Below, one piece after another: positions 1-7,361 of a stretch of 47,019 nucleotides of DNA (its first letter is position 1; each line of letters starts with the position of its first letter). This stretch comes from Thermoguttaceae bacterium (GTDB lineage Bacteria > Planctomycetota > Planctomycetia > Pirellulales > Thermoguttaceae). The stretch is taken from contig JAFZNK010000250.1 of the NCBI GenBank assembly GCA_017550965.1, positions 1 to 47,019 of the forward strand, written 5' to 3'. Both the position numbers and the translations under genes were made by a program. Below the pieces are notes generated by a model. That model ran no database searches. It had not been told where the DNA came from and saw only the letters and a program-made list of their open reading frames with translations.

Positions 1-1425
1 AAAGCGGCGGACGTCGGCGCCGACCTCGTCGGCAAAGTCGAAGCGGGGATACCCGAAGACGACCGACGCAACCCCGCCACCATCGCGGACAACGTCGGCG
101 ACAACGTCGGCGACGTCGCCGGCATGGGCGCGGACCTTTACGAATCCTACTGCGGCTCGATTCTTTCGTCCGCCGCGCTTGGCGTCGCCGCGTACGCCGC
201 GATGGGCGAGTCGGAAACGACGCAGATGTGCGCGCTGTTCCTCCCGATTATTCTCGCCGCTATTGGAATCGCGCTCTCGATTTACGGCGTCTTCCTTGTG
301 AAGACCGACGAAAGCGCCGACCAGGGCGCGCTCCTCAAAGCGCTTGGCAAAGGCGTCAATCTTCCTTCGCTCATTATCGCGGTTCTCTCGATCGCCGCCG
401 CGTTCCTTATGCTCAAAGGCACCGCGCGTCTGGCCGGGTTCTCCGTCGTCGTCGGGCTCTTCGCCGGCTGGCTGATAGGAAAATGGACCGAATATCGCAC
501 CGCGTACGAATATAAGCCGACGCGCGCGATCGCCAATCAGGGCAAAACCGGCCCCGCGACCGTCATCATCGCCGGCATCGCCGAAGGCATGTACAGCGTC
601 TGGGCGCCCGTGGTGATCGTCGGAATCGCCACCTTGTTGGCGTTTGGCTTCACGACCGGATTCGATTTCTCGAACGTCAAGACGTTCTCGCTCGGTCTTT
701 ACGGCGTCGGCGTCGCCGCCGTCGGCATGCTCTCGACTCTTGGCGTCACGCTCGCGACCGACGCGTACGGCCCGATCGCCGACAACGCCGGCGGCAACGC
801 GGAAATGGCCGGACTTCCGGAAGAAGTTCGTCGCCGCACCGACGCGCTCGATTCGCTCGGCAACACGACCGCCGCGACGGGCAAAGGCTTTGCGATCGGT
901 TCCGCCGCGCTTACCGCGCTCGCGCTTTTGGCCGCGTACGTCGAAGAAGTTCGCGTCGGATTCGAACGCTGGGGCGTTTCCGCCGTAACCAAGATCGAAG
1001 CGAATAAAGACGCGGAAAACGGATATTATAAAGTCGCCGACAACTTCGTCGTCTACTATCCGGGCGAAGAAGTCGTCGAAAAAGAAAAGGCCGCTTATAA
1101 AGCCGCCGGTCGCGACTGGTTCCCGAAGACGTTCCTGGTCATGCCCGATCAGGCGAACAATCCCAACGAAGACATGCCGATCTATCGCGGTTCCGACAGG
1201 CTCTGGAAAGGCTCGAACGAGGCGTGGAAGGGATTAACTACCGACAAAGGCCCCGCGTTCATCGCTCCGGAAATCGCCGCCGCGTGCCCGTTTGTTCCGG
1301 AAACCGCCGCCGAAAAGACCGACATGGTCTCCGTTAAGTCCGCGAATATGATGGACTGGATGAAGTTCTACTCCTGCAACTTGCTCAACCCGAAAGTTCT
1401 CGTCGGGATTTTCCTGGCGCGATGA
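1..1425 (+). CDS. hppA: Membrane-bound pyrophosphatase HppA, middle part (5' end outside window, frameshifted at 3' end)
   Basis: This integral-membrane pump couples pyrophosphate hydrolysis to export of H+ or Na+. The reading frame is open from base 1, and the first codons encode the family's substrate-binding motif [11 protein letters not shown] followed by the conserved [17 protein letters not shown]. The gene therefore starts upstream of the window and the first in-frame ATG (124) is internal. Several hydrophobic membrane segments follow. The motif [10 protein letters not shown] has Ala where K+-independent enzymes have Lys, so a K+-dependent type (often Na+-pumping) is inferred. A hydrophilic insertion of roughly 100 residues lies between about 985 and 1330. 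The frame stops at 1423-1425 directly after [13 protein letters not shown], where the family continues without a break. The missing C-terminus follows in another frame at 1422-1952. Identity is very secure; whether the gene is functional depends on the frameshift. Confidence 0.93.
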   Translation, partial: KAADVGADLVGKVEAGIPEDDRRNPATIADNVGDNVGDVAGMGADLYESYCGSILSSAALGVAAYAAMGESETTQMCALFLPIILAAIGIALSIYGVFLVKTDESADQGALLKALGKGVNLPSLIIAVLSIAAAFLMLKGTARLAGFSVVVGLFAGWLIGKWTEYRTAYEYKPTRAIANQGKTGPATVIIAGIAEGMYSVWAPVVIVGIATLLAFGFTTGFDFSNVKTFSLGLYGVGVAAVGMLSTLGVTLATDAYGPIADNAGGNAEMAGLPEEVRRRTDALDSLGNTTAATGKGFAIGSAALTALALLAAYVEEVRVGFERWGVSAVTKIEANKDAENGYYKVADNFVVYYPGEEVVEKEKAAYKAAGRDWFPKTFLVMPDQANNPNEDMPIYRGSDRLWKGSNEAWKGLTTDKGPAFIAPEIAAACPFVPETAAEKTDMVSVKSANMMDWMKFYSCNLLNPKVLVGIFLAR

Positions 1426-1952
1426 CCGTCTTCGTCTTCGGCGCGTTGACGATGACCGCCGTCGGCCGCGCCGCGTCCGGCATGGTCGAAGAAGTTCGCC
1501 GCCAGTTCCGCGAGATCAAAGGGATTATGGAATACGAAGCGGAGCCCGACTACGCCACGCCCGTGGCGATATCGACCAAAGCGGCTCAGCGCGAGATGAT
1601 CGTGCCGTCGCTGCTCGGCCTGGTCATGCCGATCGTCGTCGGTCTGGTCCTCGGCGTGACGGGCGTGATCGGGTTGCTGGTCGGCGCGTTGACCGCCGGG
1701 TTCTGCGTCGCCGTCTATATGGCCAACGCGGGCGGCGCGTGGGACAACGCCAAGAAATACGTCGAGTCGAATATCGATCCGTCTCTTGGCGGCAAGCGCT
1801 CCGAATGCCATAAGGCGACCGTCGTCGGCGACACCGTCGGCGACCCCTTCAAAGACACGACCGGCCCTTCGCTCAACATCATTATCAAGTTGATGAGCAT
1901 GGTCTCCGTCGTCGCCGCCGGCTTCATCGTCGCTTTTGGCGGGTGGTTCTAA
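1422..1952 (+). CDS. hppA: HppA C-terminal part, separated from the rest by a -1 frameshift
   Basis: The protein continues HppA exactly where the preceding frame ends. It begins with the membrane segment leading into [23 protein letters not shown], and includes the conserved [20 protein letters not shown] helix, [13 protein letters not shown], and the hallmark [22 protein letters not shown] motif that lines the hydrolytic site. Restoring one G in the run at 1416-1417 (CTG GGC GCG ATG) joins both frames into one uninterrupted protein. The ATG at 1422 overlaps the upstream stop as ATGA, so re-initiation is formally possible. However, nothing suggests that a split pyrophosphatase is a normal arrangement. 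It is either a sequencing or assembly error or a very recent mutation, since the rest of the sequence is intact. Confidence 0.9.
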   Translation: MTVFVFGALTMTAVGRAASGMVEEVRRQFREIKGIMEYEAEPDYATPVAISTKAAQREMIVPSLLGLVMPIVVGLVLGVTGVIGLLVGALTAGFCVAVYMANAGGAWDNAKKYVESNIDPSLGGKRSECHKATVVGDTVGDPFKDTTGPSLNIIIKLMSMVSVVAAGFIVAFGGWF

Positions 1953-1998
1953 GCGGCAAACAGGGCGACGCCCAACTGCGACGCCCAAACTCAAGTTC

Positions 1999-2083
1999 GC
2001 AAGCCGCCTTTTAAAGGACGCAGGGGTCTTGTGCCCCGGAGTCCGGCGGCGGGTTGTATAATATCAACCGTCAACACGCGATT
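1999..2083 (+). repeat. Composite intergenic repeat, type C, copy 1
   Basis: This stretch matches the reverse complement of 11293-11372 almost base for base. It includes GCAAGCCGCCTT, AAAGGACGCAGGGG, TTGTGCCCCGGAGTCCGGCG and the following ATATCAACCGT segment. Its GGGG...CCCC core can form a hairpin. A shorter relative of the right half lies at 18363-18404 and of the left half at 38539-38556 (inverted). Confidence 0.8.
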
Positions 2084-2119
2084 TCTTCAATCAACGCGGT
2101 TCCAAAACCGCGACGCTAT

Positions 2120-2139
2120 CCGGGGACTCGCGTCCCCGG
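2120..2139. repeat. CCGGGG hairpin repeat, type A, copy 1
   Basis: CCGGGGAC and GTCCCCGG form a perfect 8-bp stem around a 4-nt loop. Near-identical hairpins lie at 18467-18486, 18516-18535, 40872-40891, 40906-40925 and 40942-40961. Confidence 0.8.
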
Positions 2140-2167
2140 CTTTTGTCTTCAATTAACGCGGCTTCCA

Positions 2168-3175
2168 CTAGTCAATAGCCGCGAAGTCTATGTTGTGTTT
2201 TCTGGCGTAACGTTCGATATAGGATCCCTTTGGCGCGTAGATCGTCAGAAGATCGCATCGGTCGAACGCGTCTTCGCCGATCTTCTTGATCTCGTCGCTC
2301 GCGACAAGTTTCGTAAGCGACTCGCAGTCGCAAAAGGCGCGAGCCCCAATATGCCTGACGTTCTTCGGCAAGACGATCTCTTTAAGCGACGAACATTCGC
2401 AAAACGCGCAATCGCCGATGTGAGCGAGTTTTTCAGGAAGAACGAGCGACTGGAGCGAGCAACATTCGGAAAACGCGGAGTCGTCAATTGATTTAACGCC
2501 GTCCGGAAGAGCGACCGACGTCAACGACGAACAGCTGTGAAACGTATACGACTTGATCTTATCGACGTTTTCGGGAACGACGATCGAAGTCAGCGCGGAA
2601 CAGCGATTAAACGCGCTGGATCCAACGACGTTGAGCGACGCCGGAAGCGAAATCGACTTCAGCGAATAACATCCTTCAAACGCGTCCGCTTTAATCTCTT
2701 TAACGCGTTCGGGCGTCTCGATTTTTGTCAACGCGACGCAATGTTCAAACGCGCCCTCTCCGATCGTTTTGAGCGCGTCGGACAAGTTGATTTCCCGCAG
2801 CGTCGAATTATACGAAAACGCGAAATCGGCGATCACTTCGACGCTCTTGGGAACGTTATAGCGTTCCTTATTCGCGCCGCCGGGGAATTTAACGAGAACG
2901 CGCTCTTCGCTGGCGAACAAAACGCCGTCGATCGCGCCGTATCGGGAATTGCCCGGCGCGACTTCAAACGCTTCGAGCTCCATACGACTGCTAATCGCGT
3001 ATTTGTCAATACTGCAAACGTCTTCGGACAAACAGAGCGTCTTCAACGACGGACACTCTTGTTTTCCAAACGTAAAACTGGTAATTACAAAGACTCCCCT
3101 GGGCGTCGTGTAACGCGCGTCGTCTCCTTTGCATTCTATCAACCGCTTGCCGTCTTCGCTAAGTTTTGTTTCCAT
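2168..3175 (-). CDS. BspA-like leucine-rich-repeat protein (LRR_5 type), no signal peptide
   Basis: The 335-residue protein is built of about ten BspA-type repeats of some 23 residues (pattern LPxxVxxIgxxAFxxCxSLxxI). An ID-containing segment (about residues 74-92) reads YGAIDGVLFASEERVLVKFPGG in two parts, and the C-terminal cap is APKGSYIERYARKHNIDF. BspA-like repeats mediate protein-protein contact, often on host-associated cells, but the ligand here is unknown. Start: the open frame can begin at a TTG at 3193, but ATG at 3175 is preceded by GGAAGG at a seven-base distance. It also gives METKLSEDGKRL, which matches the start of the neighbouring paralogue, so 3175 is chosen. There is no hydrophobic leader, lipobox or sorting motif, which is odd for a surface family. 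It is the last of three tandem minus-strand paralogues. Confidence 0.88.
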   Translation of the reverse strand: METKLSEDGKRLIECKGDDARYTTPRGVFVITSFTFGKQECPSLKTLCLSEDVCSIDKYAISSRMELEAFEVAPGNSRYGAIDGVLFASEERVLVKFPGGANKERYNVPKSVEVIADFAFSYNSTLREINLSDALKTIGEGAFEHCVALTKIETPERVKEIKADAFEGCYSLKSISLPASLNVVGSSAFNRCSALTSIVVPENVDKIKSYTFHSCSSLTSVALPDGVKSIDDSAFSECCSLQSLVLPEKLAHIGDCAFCECSSLKEIVLPKNVRHIGARAFCDCESLTKLVASDEIKKIGEDAFDRCDLLTIYAPKGSYIERYARKHNIDFAAID

Positions 3176-3246
3176 AACAAATCCTTCCTTCAAACAGAAA
3201 TCTCCCGCGCGCCGGCGATAGACGACGCCGGCGCGTTTTGTAACGT

Positions 3247-3293
3247 AAAAAACTGATTCGTGATCTTGAGCCGATTCTTGAGAAGGAATCGGC
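3247..3293 (-). terminator. Hairpin with downstream U tract, 3' of the LRR gene at 3375-4499
   Basis: On the minus strand, GCCGATTC and GAATCGGC (3270-3293) form a perfect 8-bp stem. A run of six T follows about 17 bases later (3247-3252). The distance is long for a classical terminator, so the role is tentative. The whole spacer resembles that at 4574-4690. Confidence 0.4.
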
Positions 3294-3374
3294 GAAAAAC
3301 TCGCTTCGAAGATCCCGGTCGATCCTCGGAAGCGGCCCCCTGACTTATATGTCTGCGTTGATTTGCGTTTGCGT

Positions 3375-4499
3375 CTAGTTCAGCGGCTGGAATTTGATTC
3401 CTTTTTCTTTAGCGTATTGTTCCGCGTAGGAGCCGCCCGGCGCGCGTATCGTTAAATTCGGGCAATTTCTGAACGCGTTTTCTCCAATTTTCTTAACGCT
3501 TTGCGGAAGGAAGACTTCTGTCAGCGATTTGCAATCGCAAAACGCCAAATTGCGGATTTCGAGAACTCCTTCCGGAATTTCGATCGATTCCAGCGAACTA
3601 CATTCCGCAAACGCTTCGTTCTCAATAACCTCGACGCCGTCCGGGAGATCGATCGACTTCAGGGAGGAACAACGCGCAAAGACTCTTTCCTCAATGATTT
3701 TAAGTTCTGACGGCAGGTCGATCGACTCCAGCGACCAACAGCCGGAAAACGCGCCGTTCCCTATTTTGTGAACGCCTTGCGGTACGTAAACGTCTTCGAG
3801 ACTTTGACAACTGGAGAACGCGTAGCTTTCAATGATTTCAAGATCCTCCGGGAGATCGATCGTCCTCAGTTGCAGACATTCGTCAAACGTGAAGCTTTCA
3901 ATGACTTTGACGTTTTCAGGGATGTTAACCAACGACAGGATAAAGCATTGGCAAAACGCCCCCGATTCGATCGCTTCGACGCTTTCCGGGATGTCAATTC
4001 GCACGAGACTGCTATTGGCGAACGTCCCGCTTTCAATTCTTTTGACGCCGAACGGAAGATCAAGGAATCGAACCGAACTGTATTCGAACGCGTCGCCGTC
4101 AATTTTTTTCAAGCTTGCCGGCAAGAAGACCTCTTCCAACAGAGAACTGGAGCCAAACGCGGAGCCAATATCTTCCACGCCGTCAGGCACGGTATATTCG
4201 CGGTCGCTTTTTTTGGCGGGATAGACGAGAAGCGTTTTGCAATCTTTGTCGAACAAAACGCCGTCGATCGAACGGTAATAGGGATTGTCTTCGGCGACTT
4301 CAATCGACTCCAGTTCGGGACAATAACGCGCCGCGTAAACGTCGGAAACGTTTTTGTGAACGATAATCTTCTTCAATTCGCATTCTTCAAAAGCGTCGTA
4401 GTCGACCGTTTCGACTCCGTCCGGAATCGTAAACTCGCTTTCTGTTTCGCCGTAGTAACGTTCAAGACGTTTTCCGTCGTCGCTAAGTTTGTACTCCAT
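3375..4499 (-). CDS. BspA-like leucine-rich-repeat protein (LRR_5 type), no signal peptide
   Basis: This 374-residue protein is made almost wholly of BspA-type leucine-rich repeats, about twelve copies with the pattern IPEGVxxIExxAFxxCSSLESI. It starts MEYKLSDDGKRLERYYGE, an N-terminal cap shared in outline with the other family members here. It also has the YRSIDGVLFDKD segment and ends with the cap APGGSYAEQYAKEKGIKFQPLN. There is no signal peptide, transmembrane segment or anchor, so cytoplasmic location or a non-classical route is implied. A weak AAGGG lies ten bases before the ATG. It lies between two paralogues on the same strand, and the spacers on both sides are related in sequence, which indicates a tandem duplication. 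Function unknown; adhesion or scaffold roles are inference only. Confidence 0.88.
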   Translation of the reverse strand: MEYKLSDDGKRLERYYGETESEFTIPDGVETVDYDAFEECELKKIIVHKNVSDVYAARYCPELESIEVAEDNPYYRSIDGVLFDKDCKTLLVYPAKKSDREYTVPDGVEDIGSAFGSSSLLEEVFLPASLKKIDGDAFEYSSVRFLDLPFGVKRIESGTFANSSLVRIDIPESVEAIESGAFCQCFILSLVNIPENVKVIESFTFDECLQLRTIDLPEDLEIIESYAFSSCQSLEDVYVPQGVHKIGNGAFSGCWSLESIDLPSELKIIEERVFARCSSLKSIDLPDGVEVIENEAFAECSSLESIEIPEGVLEIRNLAFCDCKSLTEVFLPQSVKKIGENAFRNCPNLTIRAPGGSYAEQYAKEKGIKFQPLN

Positions 4500-4573
4500 C
4501 GTTCGTCAGCCCTTTCCGTGCGCGTAATAGTGAGATAAAGCGCCCGCGGCGACCTTGCCGCGTCCGCTTCAGC

Positions 4574-4614
4574 AAAAAAACGATCGATCGCCAATCTCTG
4601 AGAAACAATTGGCG
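4574..4614 (-). terminator. Hairpin plus T7, 3' of the LRR gene at 4693-5664
   Basis: Read on the minus strand, CGCCAAT (4614-4608) pairs with ATTGGCG (4595-4589), followed by eight bases and a run of seven T (4580-4574). It occupies the same place as the hairpin at 3270-3293 behind the next paralogue. Confidence 0.5.
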
Positions 4615-4692
4615 AAAAGCAAGCGCGTTTCGAAGATTTCCCGATTCTTCAAAACGCCCCCCTGATTGCGCGTATGCGTCGAGTCGCGCGCG

Positions 4693-5664
4693 TCAATTCA
4701 GCGCTTCAAAACGCAATTTATGTTCGACGGCGTAGCGCTCCGCCGCAGACCCTTTTGGCGCGCAAATCGTCAGGGCGTCGCAACCTTTAAACGCGTCCCG
4801 TCCGATTCGCGCCGATTCGTTCGGCGCGACGACGCGCGTAAGCGCCGAACAATCTTTAAACGCCTGACGTCCGATCTTTGCGACGCTTTTGGGCAAGTCG
4901 ACGCTCGTGAGCGACGAACAGCCCTCAAAAGCGGAGTCGCCGATTTTAAGGAGTCCGTCGGGCGCGACGATTTCCTTCAATTTGGAGCAGTTCTGAAACG
5001 CGTTTCGACAAACGGCGTCGACGTTTTCCGGCAGAACGATTTTCGTCAGCGCCGAGCAATGCGCAAAAACGCCGACTTCAACAACTTCGATTTCTTTTGG
5101 CAAGACGACTTCTTTCAGGCTGAAGCAGTCGAGAAACGCGCCTTTGCCAATAGACGCGACGTTTTCCGGGACGACGAACCGCGTCAACGACGAACAGCCG
5201 CTGAACGCCCATTCGCCGATTGTTCGAAGTCCCTGAGGGACCGTAATTTGCAAAAGCGTCGAACAGCCGAAAAACACGCCGTCTTTGATCGCGCTCACTT
5301 TTGACGGAACGGCCATGTTTAACAGCGACGAGCAGTCTTTAAACGCGCCCTCGCCGATATCCCGAACGTTCGGCGGAACGTCGACTTCCGAGAGCGATTC
5401 GCACGCGGCGAACGCGCCTCTGCCGATTGTCGTTAAGCTGTTGGGCAAAACGACTTTTGCTAAATAAGGAAGCCCGTAAAACGCGACTTCGTCAATGCGC
5501 TCGACGCCGTCCGGAACGACGATCACTCTTTCGTTTCGCGCGTCTTTCTGGCCGAAACGACTCGCGTCGTCGTATTTGAACTCGTCGTCGCAAACGCGAT
5601 CCCATAACCTTCTGAAAACTTTGCCGTCGGCGGCAACGTCGAACCCTACAGATCGATTTGACAT
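4693..5664 (-). CDS. BspA-like leucine-rich-repeat protein (LRR_5 type), no signal peptide
   Basis: The 323-residue protein contains about nine or ten BspA-type repeats (for example LPENVDAVCRNAFQNCSKL) and ends with the shared cap APKGSAAERYAVEHKLRFEALN. The N-terminal cap MSNRSVGFDVAADGKVFRRL is longer and more divergent than in its neighbours and leads into YDDASRFGQKDARNERVIVV. Start: an ATG at 5679 is possible, but its codons spell GGGGGTGG, an excellent ribosome-binding site for the ATG at 5664, which is preferred. No secretion signal is visible. A minus-strand promoter (5763-5789) and a 7-bp leader hairpin (5698-5723) lie upstream, so this gene probably heads the three-gene group. Confidence 0.87.
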   Translation of the reverse strand: MSNRSVGFDVAADGKVFRRLWDRVCDDEFKYDDASRFGQKDARNERVIVVPDGVERIDEVAFYGLPYLAKVVLPNSLTTIGRGAFAACESLSEVDVPPNVRDIGEGAFKDCSSLLNMAVPSKVSAIKDGVFFGCSTLLQITVPQGLRTIGEWAFSGCSSLTRFVVPENVASIGKGAFLDCFSLKEVVLPKEIEVVEVGVFAHCSALTKIVLPENVDAVCRNAFQNCSKLKEIVAPDGLLKIGDSAFEGCSSLTSVDLPKSVAKIGRQAFKDCSALTRVVAPNESARIGRDAFKGCDALTICAPKGSAAERYAVEHKLRFEALN

Positions 5665-5697
5665 AGAACCACCCCCCATACCTGAGTTGTTCCGACA

Positions 5698-5723
5698 GGC
5701 ATACCCAGTCTTTCCCGTATGCC
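5698..5723 (-). other. Leader hairpin upstream of the LRR gene at 4693-5664
   Basis: GGCATAC and GTATGCC form a perfect 7-bp stem around a 12-base loop, placed between the predicted transcription start and the ribosome-binding site. It could be a regulatory leader structure or an operator; no known riboswitch is recognised. Confidence 0.4.
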
Positions 5724-5762
5724 AAGCTCTTAATTCTTTTCCCTAACTTAATTCGAGCCCGT

Positions 5763-5789
5763 ATTATAACGCTAATTAAAGTTTTTCAA
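5763..5789 (-). promoter_or_regulatory. Candidate sigma-70 promoter for the LRR gene at 4693-5664
   Basis: On the minus strand, TTGAAA (5789-5784) is followed after 15 bases by a perfect TATAAT (5768-5763). The spacer is short. Predicted leader is about 90 bases. Confidence 0.5.
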
Positions 5790-5863
5790 GCGGGGGACTG
5801 AAGAATTTTTGAAATTTTTGTTTTTGCCGGGAGTTTCTCTTAAAAGAAGTCGACGACGGCGCC

Positions 5864-5886
5864 GGTTTTGGCGTCGTTTTGGCGCC
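5864..5886. repeat. GGTTTTGGCG...GGCGCC repeat, copy upstream of the AlbA_2 gene
   Basis: The sequence runs GGTTTTGGCG, then T, CGTTTTG, GCGCC. A copy with nearly the same sequence, in the same orientation, lies at 7301-7325 just after the gene's stop codon. A further GGCGCC at 5858-5863 allows pairing with the GGCGCC at 5881-5886, followed by a T-rich run. Confidence 0.5.
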
Positions 5887-5905
5887 ATTTTTTGTGACGT
5901 CTTTG

Positions 5906-5933
5906 GTGACAAAACTTCAATTTCGCGTATAAT
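5906..5933 (+). promoter_or_regulatory. Promoter of the AlbA_2-type regulator gene
   Basis: GTGACA (5906-5911) is separated by 16 bases from a perfect TATAAT (5928-5933). A GGAGGA ribosome-binding site (5942-5947) follows almost at once, so the leader is only about 14 bases. The GGCGCC-containing repeat sits just upstream, in a position suited to an operator. Confidence 0.65.
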
Positions 5934-5953
5934 GGCGTTTTGGAGGAATTGCC

Positions 5954-7297
5954 ATGAAATTACCTGTAGAAACAGAAACGCTTGAATATAAAAAAACGAC
6001 GGGCGAGTTGAGGGAAGCGTGCGTTTCCATCGCTTCGATACTCAATAAGCACGGCGCGGGCGTTCTTTACTTCGGCGTGAGAAAAGACGGAGTCGCGATC
6101 GGACAAGACGTTTCCGAAGAGACGTTAAGAGACGTTTCGAGAGCTATTTACGAAACGATCAAACCGCAGATTTATCCGACGGTCAATATGGTTGAACTTG
6201 ACGGAAAAAATCTGATCAAAATTGAGTTTAGCGGCGAGGAACGTCCCTATTCGTGCAGAGGAAGATATTACGTCAGAGTCGCGGACGAAGATCGCGAAAT
6301 TAATCCTTCGGAAATGAAGAAGTTCTTTCGTGAATCGACGCGTCCGGAGGATTGGGAAGAAGTCAAGACGGACGTTTTGGTCAACTCTTACGACAGAACT
6401 TCATTTGGCGATTTCAAAGATCGCGCGCTTAAAGCGGGGCGCATACCGAGCGTTAAGGGCTCTGCGGCAAGTTGTCTCAAGAGGTTGGGCTTAAGCGACG
6501 GCGAGTTTTTCAACGAGGCGGGCGCGCTTCTGTTTGGGAAGAAACCAAAGCTTTCTTTGAAACTGGCCGTGTTCGCCACTGAATACAAGTTGACTTTTCT
6601 TGACCAGAAGACGGAAGAAGGCTCCATTTACAAGCTCGTCAGGCTGGCGGAAAACTACATCATGAGCAATATTCACTGGCGAGCCGAGATCGTGGGAAAC
6701 GAACGAGTGGAAACTCCGGAAATCCCCGTCGAGGTCGTTAGAGAAGTTCTCGCCAACAGCTTTGCGCACGCTAAGTATTATAGCGACACGGTTCATGAAG
6801 TCTGCGTCTATCCGAATAAGGTTACGATCTATAATCCGGGGACTTACGCCAGCCCTAATCCTCCCAGAGATTACGTCAAAAAGAACCTTCCGTCGGTGAT
6901 AAGAAATCGTTTGATCGCCAACACGCTTTATCTCAGTAAGGACGTCGAAAGTTTTGGAACCGGGTTTCGAAGAATCGACGAGTTTTGCAAAGCCGCCGGA
7001 GTTAAATATGGTTTCGAATACTTAAATACCGGGTTTGAAGTCGTTTTATACCGCAGGGACGGCGTCGCAAAGGCCGCGGTTCCAAGCCTTGACGACGCGA
7101 CGAACGACCTGAACGAAACGGAAAAACAAGTCCTGAAGATTGTCGGCGAGAATCCGGGTATTACCAGAGAAAAACTATCGGCTAAAATTGCCAAATCGTC
7201 GCGAACGACGCAACGCGTCCTCAATACGCTTCGTGGAAAAGGACGCCTCACGAGAGTTGGGAATCATCGCGCGGGAATTTGGAAAGTGTTAAAATAA
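5954..7297 (+). CDS. AlbA_2/Schlafen-type ATP-binding protein with C-terminal winged helix (putative regulator)
   Basis: The 447-residue protein has three parts. Residues about 1-110 form an AlbA_2 (Schlafen AAA_4-like) domain, seen in ETETLEYKKTTGE, the glycine-rich VLYFGVRKDGVAIG and YYVRVADEDREINPSEM. The centre, about 240-360, resembles the HATPase_c_4 helper domain, with VVREVLANSFAHA, NKVTIYNPGTY and SFGTGFRRI. The C-terminus from about 380 (ETEKQVLKIVGENPGITREKL) is a winged helix. Families of this build are predicted transcriptional regulators; some act in phage defence or RNA binding, but the target here is unknown. A strong GGAGGA lies six bases before the ATG. It is the only plus-strand gene inside the LRR island and is flanked by a short direct repeat. 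It may have been inserted, or it may regulate the island. Confidence 0.87.
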   Translation: MKLPVETETLEYKKTTGELREACVSIASILNKHGAGVLYFGVRKDGVAIGQDVSEETLRDVSRAIYETIKPQIYPTVNMVELDGKNLIKIEFSGEERPYSCRGRYYVRVADEDREINPSEMKKFFRESTRPEDWEEVKTDVLVNSYDRTSFGDFKDRALKAGRIPSVKGSAASCLKRLGLSDGEFFNEAGALLFGKKPKLSLKLAVFATEYKLTFLDQKTEEGSIYKLVRLAENYIMSNIHWRAEIVGNERVETPEIPVEVVREVLANSFAHAKYYSDTVHEVCVYPNKVTIYNPGTYASPNPPRDYVKKNLPSVIRNRLIANTLYLSKDVESFGTGFRRIDEFCKAAGVKYGFEYLNTGFEVVLYRRDGVAKAAVPSLDDATNDLNETEKQVLKIVGENPGITREKLSAKIAKSSRTTQRVLNTLRGKGRLTRVGNHRAGIWKVLK

Positions 7298-7300
7298 AAC

Positions 7301-7325
7301 GGTTTTGGCGCCGTTTTGCGGCGCC
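7301..7325. repeat. GGTTTTGGCG...GGCGCC repeat and hairpin downstream of the AlbA_2 gene
   Basis: GGCGCCG (7307-7313) and CGGCGCC (7319-7325) form a perfect 7-bp stem around TTTTG. No U tract follows, so a terminator role is uncertain. The segment is a near copy of 5864-5886. Confidence 0.5.
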
Positions 7326-7361
7326 GTCCTCATTTTGTCGCGTCCTTCGAGCGCGGCGGCG

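Larger units (their letters stand above)
1953..2167. other. Gap with composite repeats between hppA and the LRR island
   Basis: The gap carries no gene. It holds one copy of the 85-nt element (1999-2083) and one CCGGGG hairpin (2120-2139). A TATAAT-like string at about 2056-2061 lies inside the repeat, has no gene behind it on this strand, and is not called as a promoter. Confidence 0.7.

Noticed and set aside
1368..1994. Minus-strand frame of 208 codons overlapping the hppA end
   Set aside because: It lies opposite conserved HppA motifs, has a His/Arg/Asp-rich shadow composition and no ribosome-binding site.
2046..2065. Promoter with TATAAT at about 2056
   Set aside because: It lies inside a dispersed repeat, has no plus-strand gene behind it and no matching -35 element.
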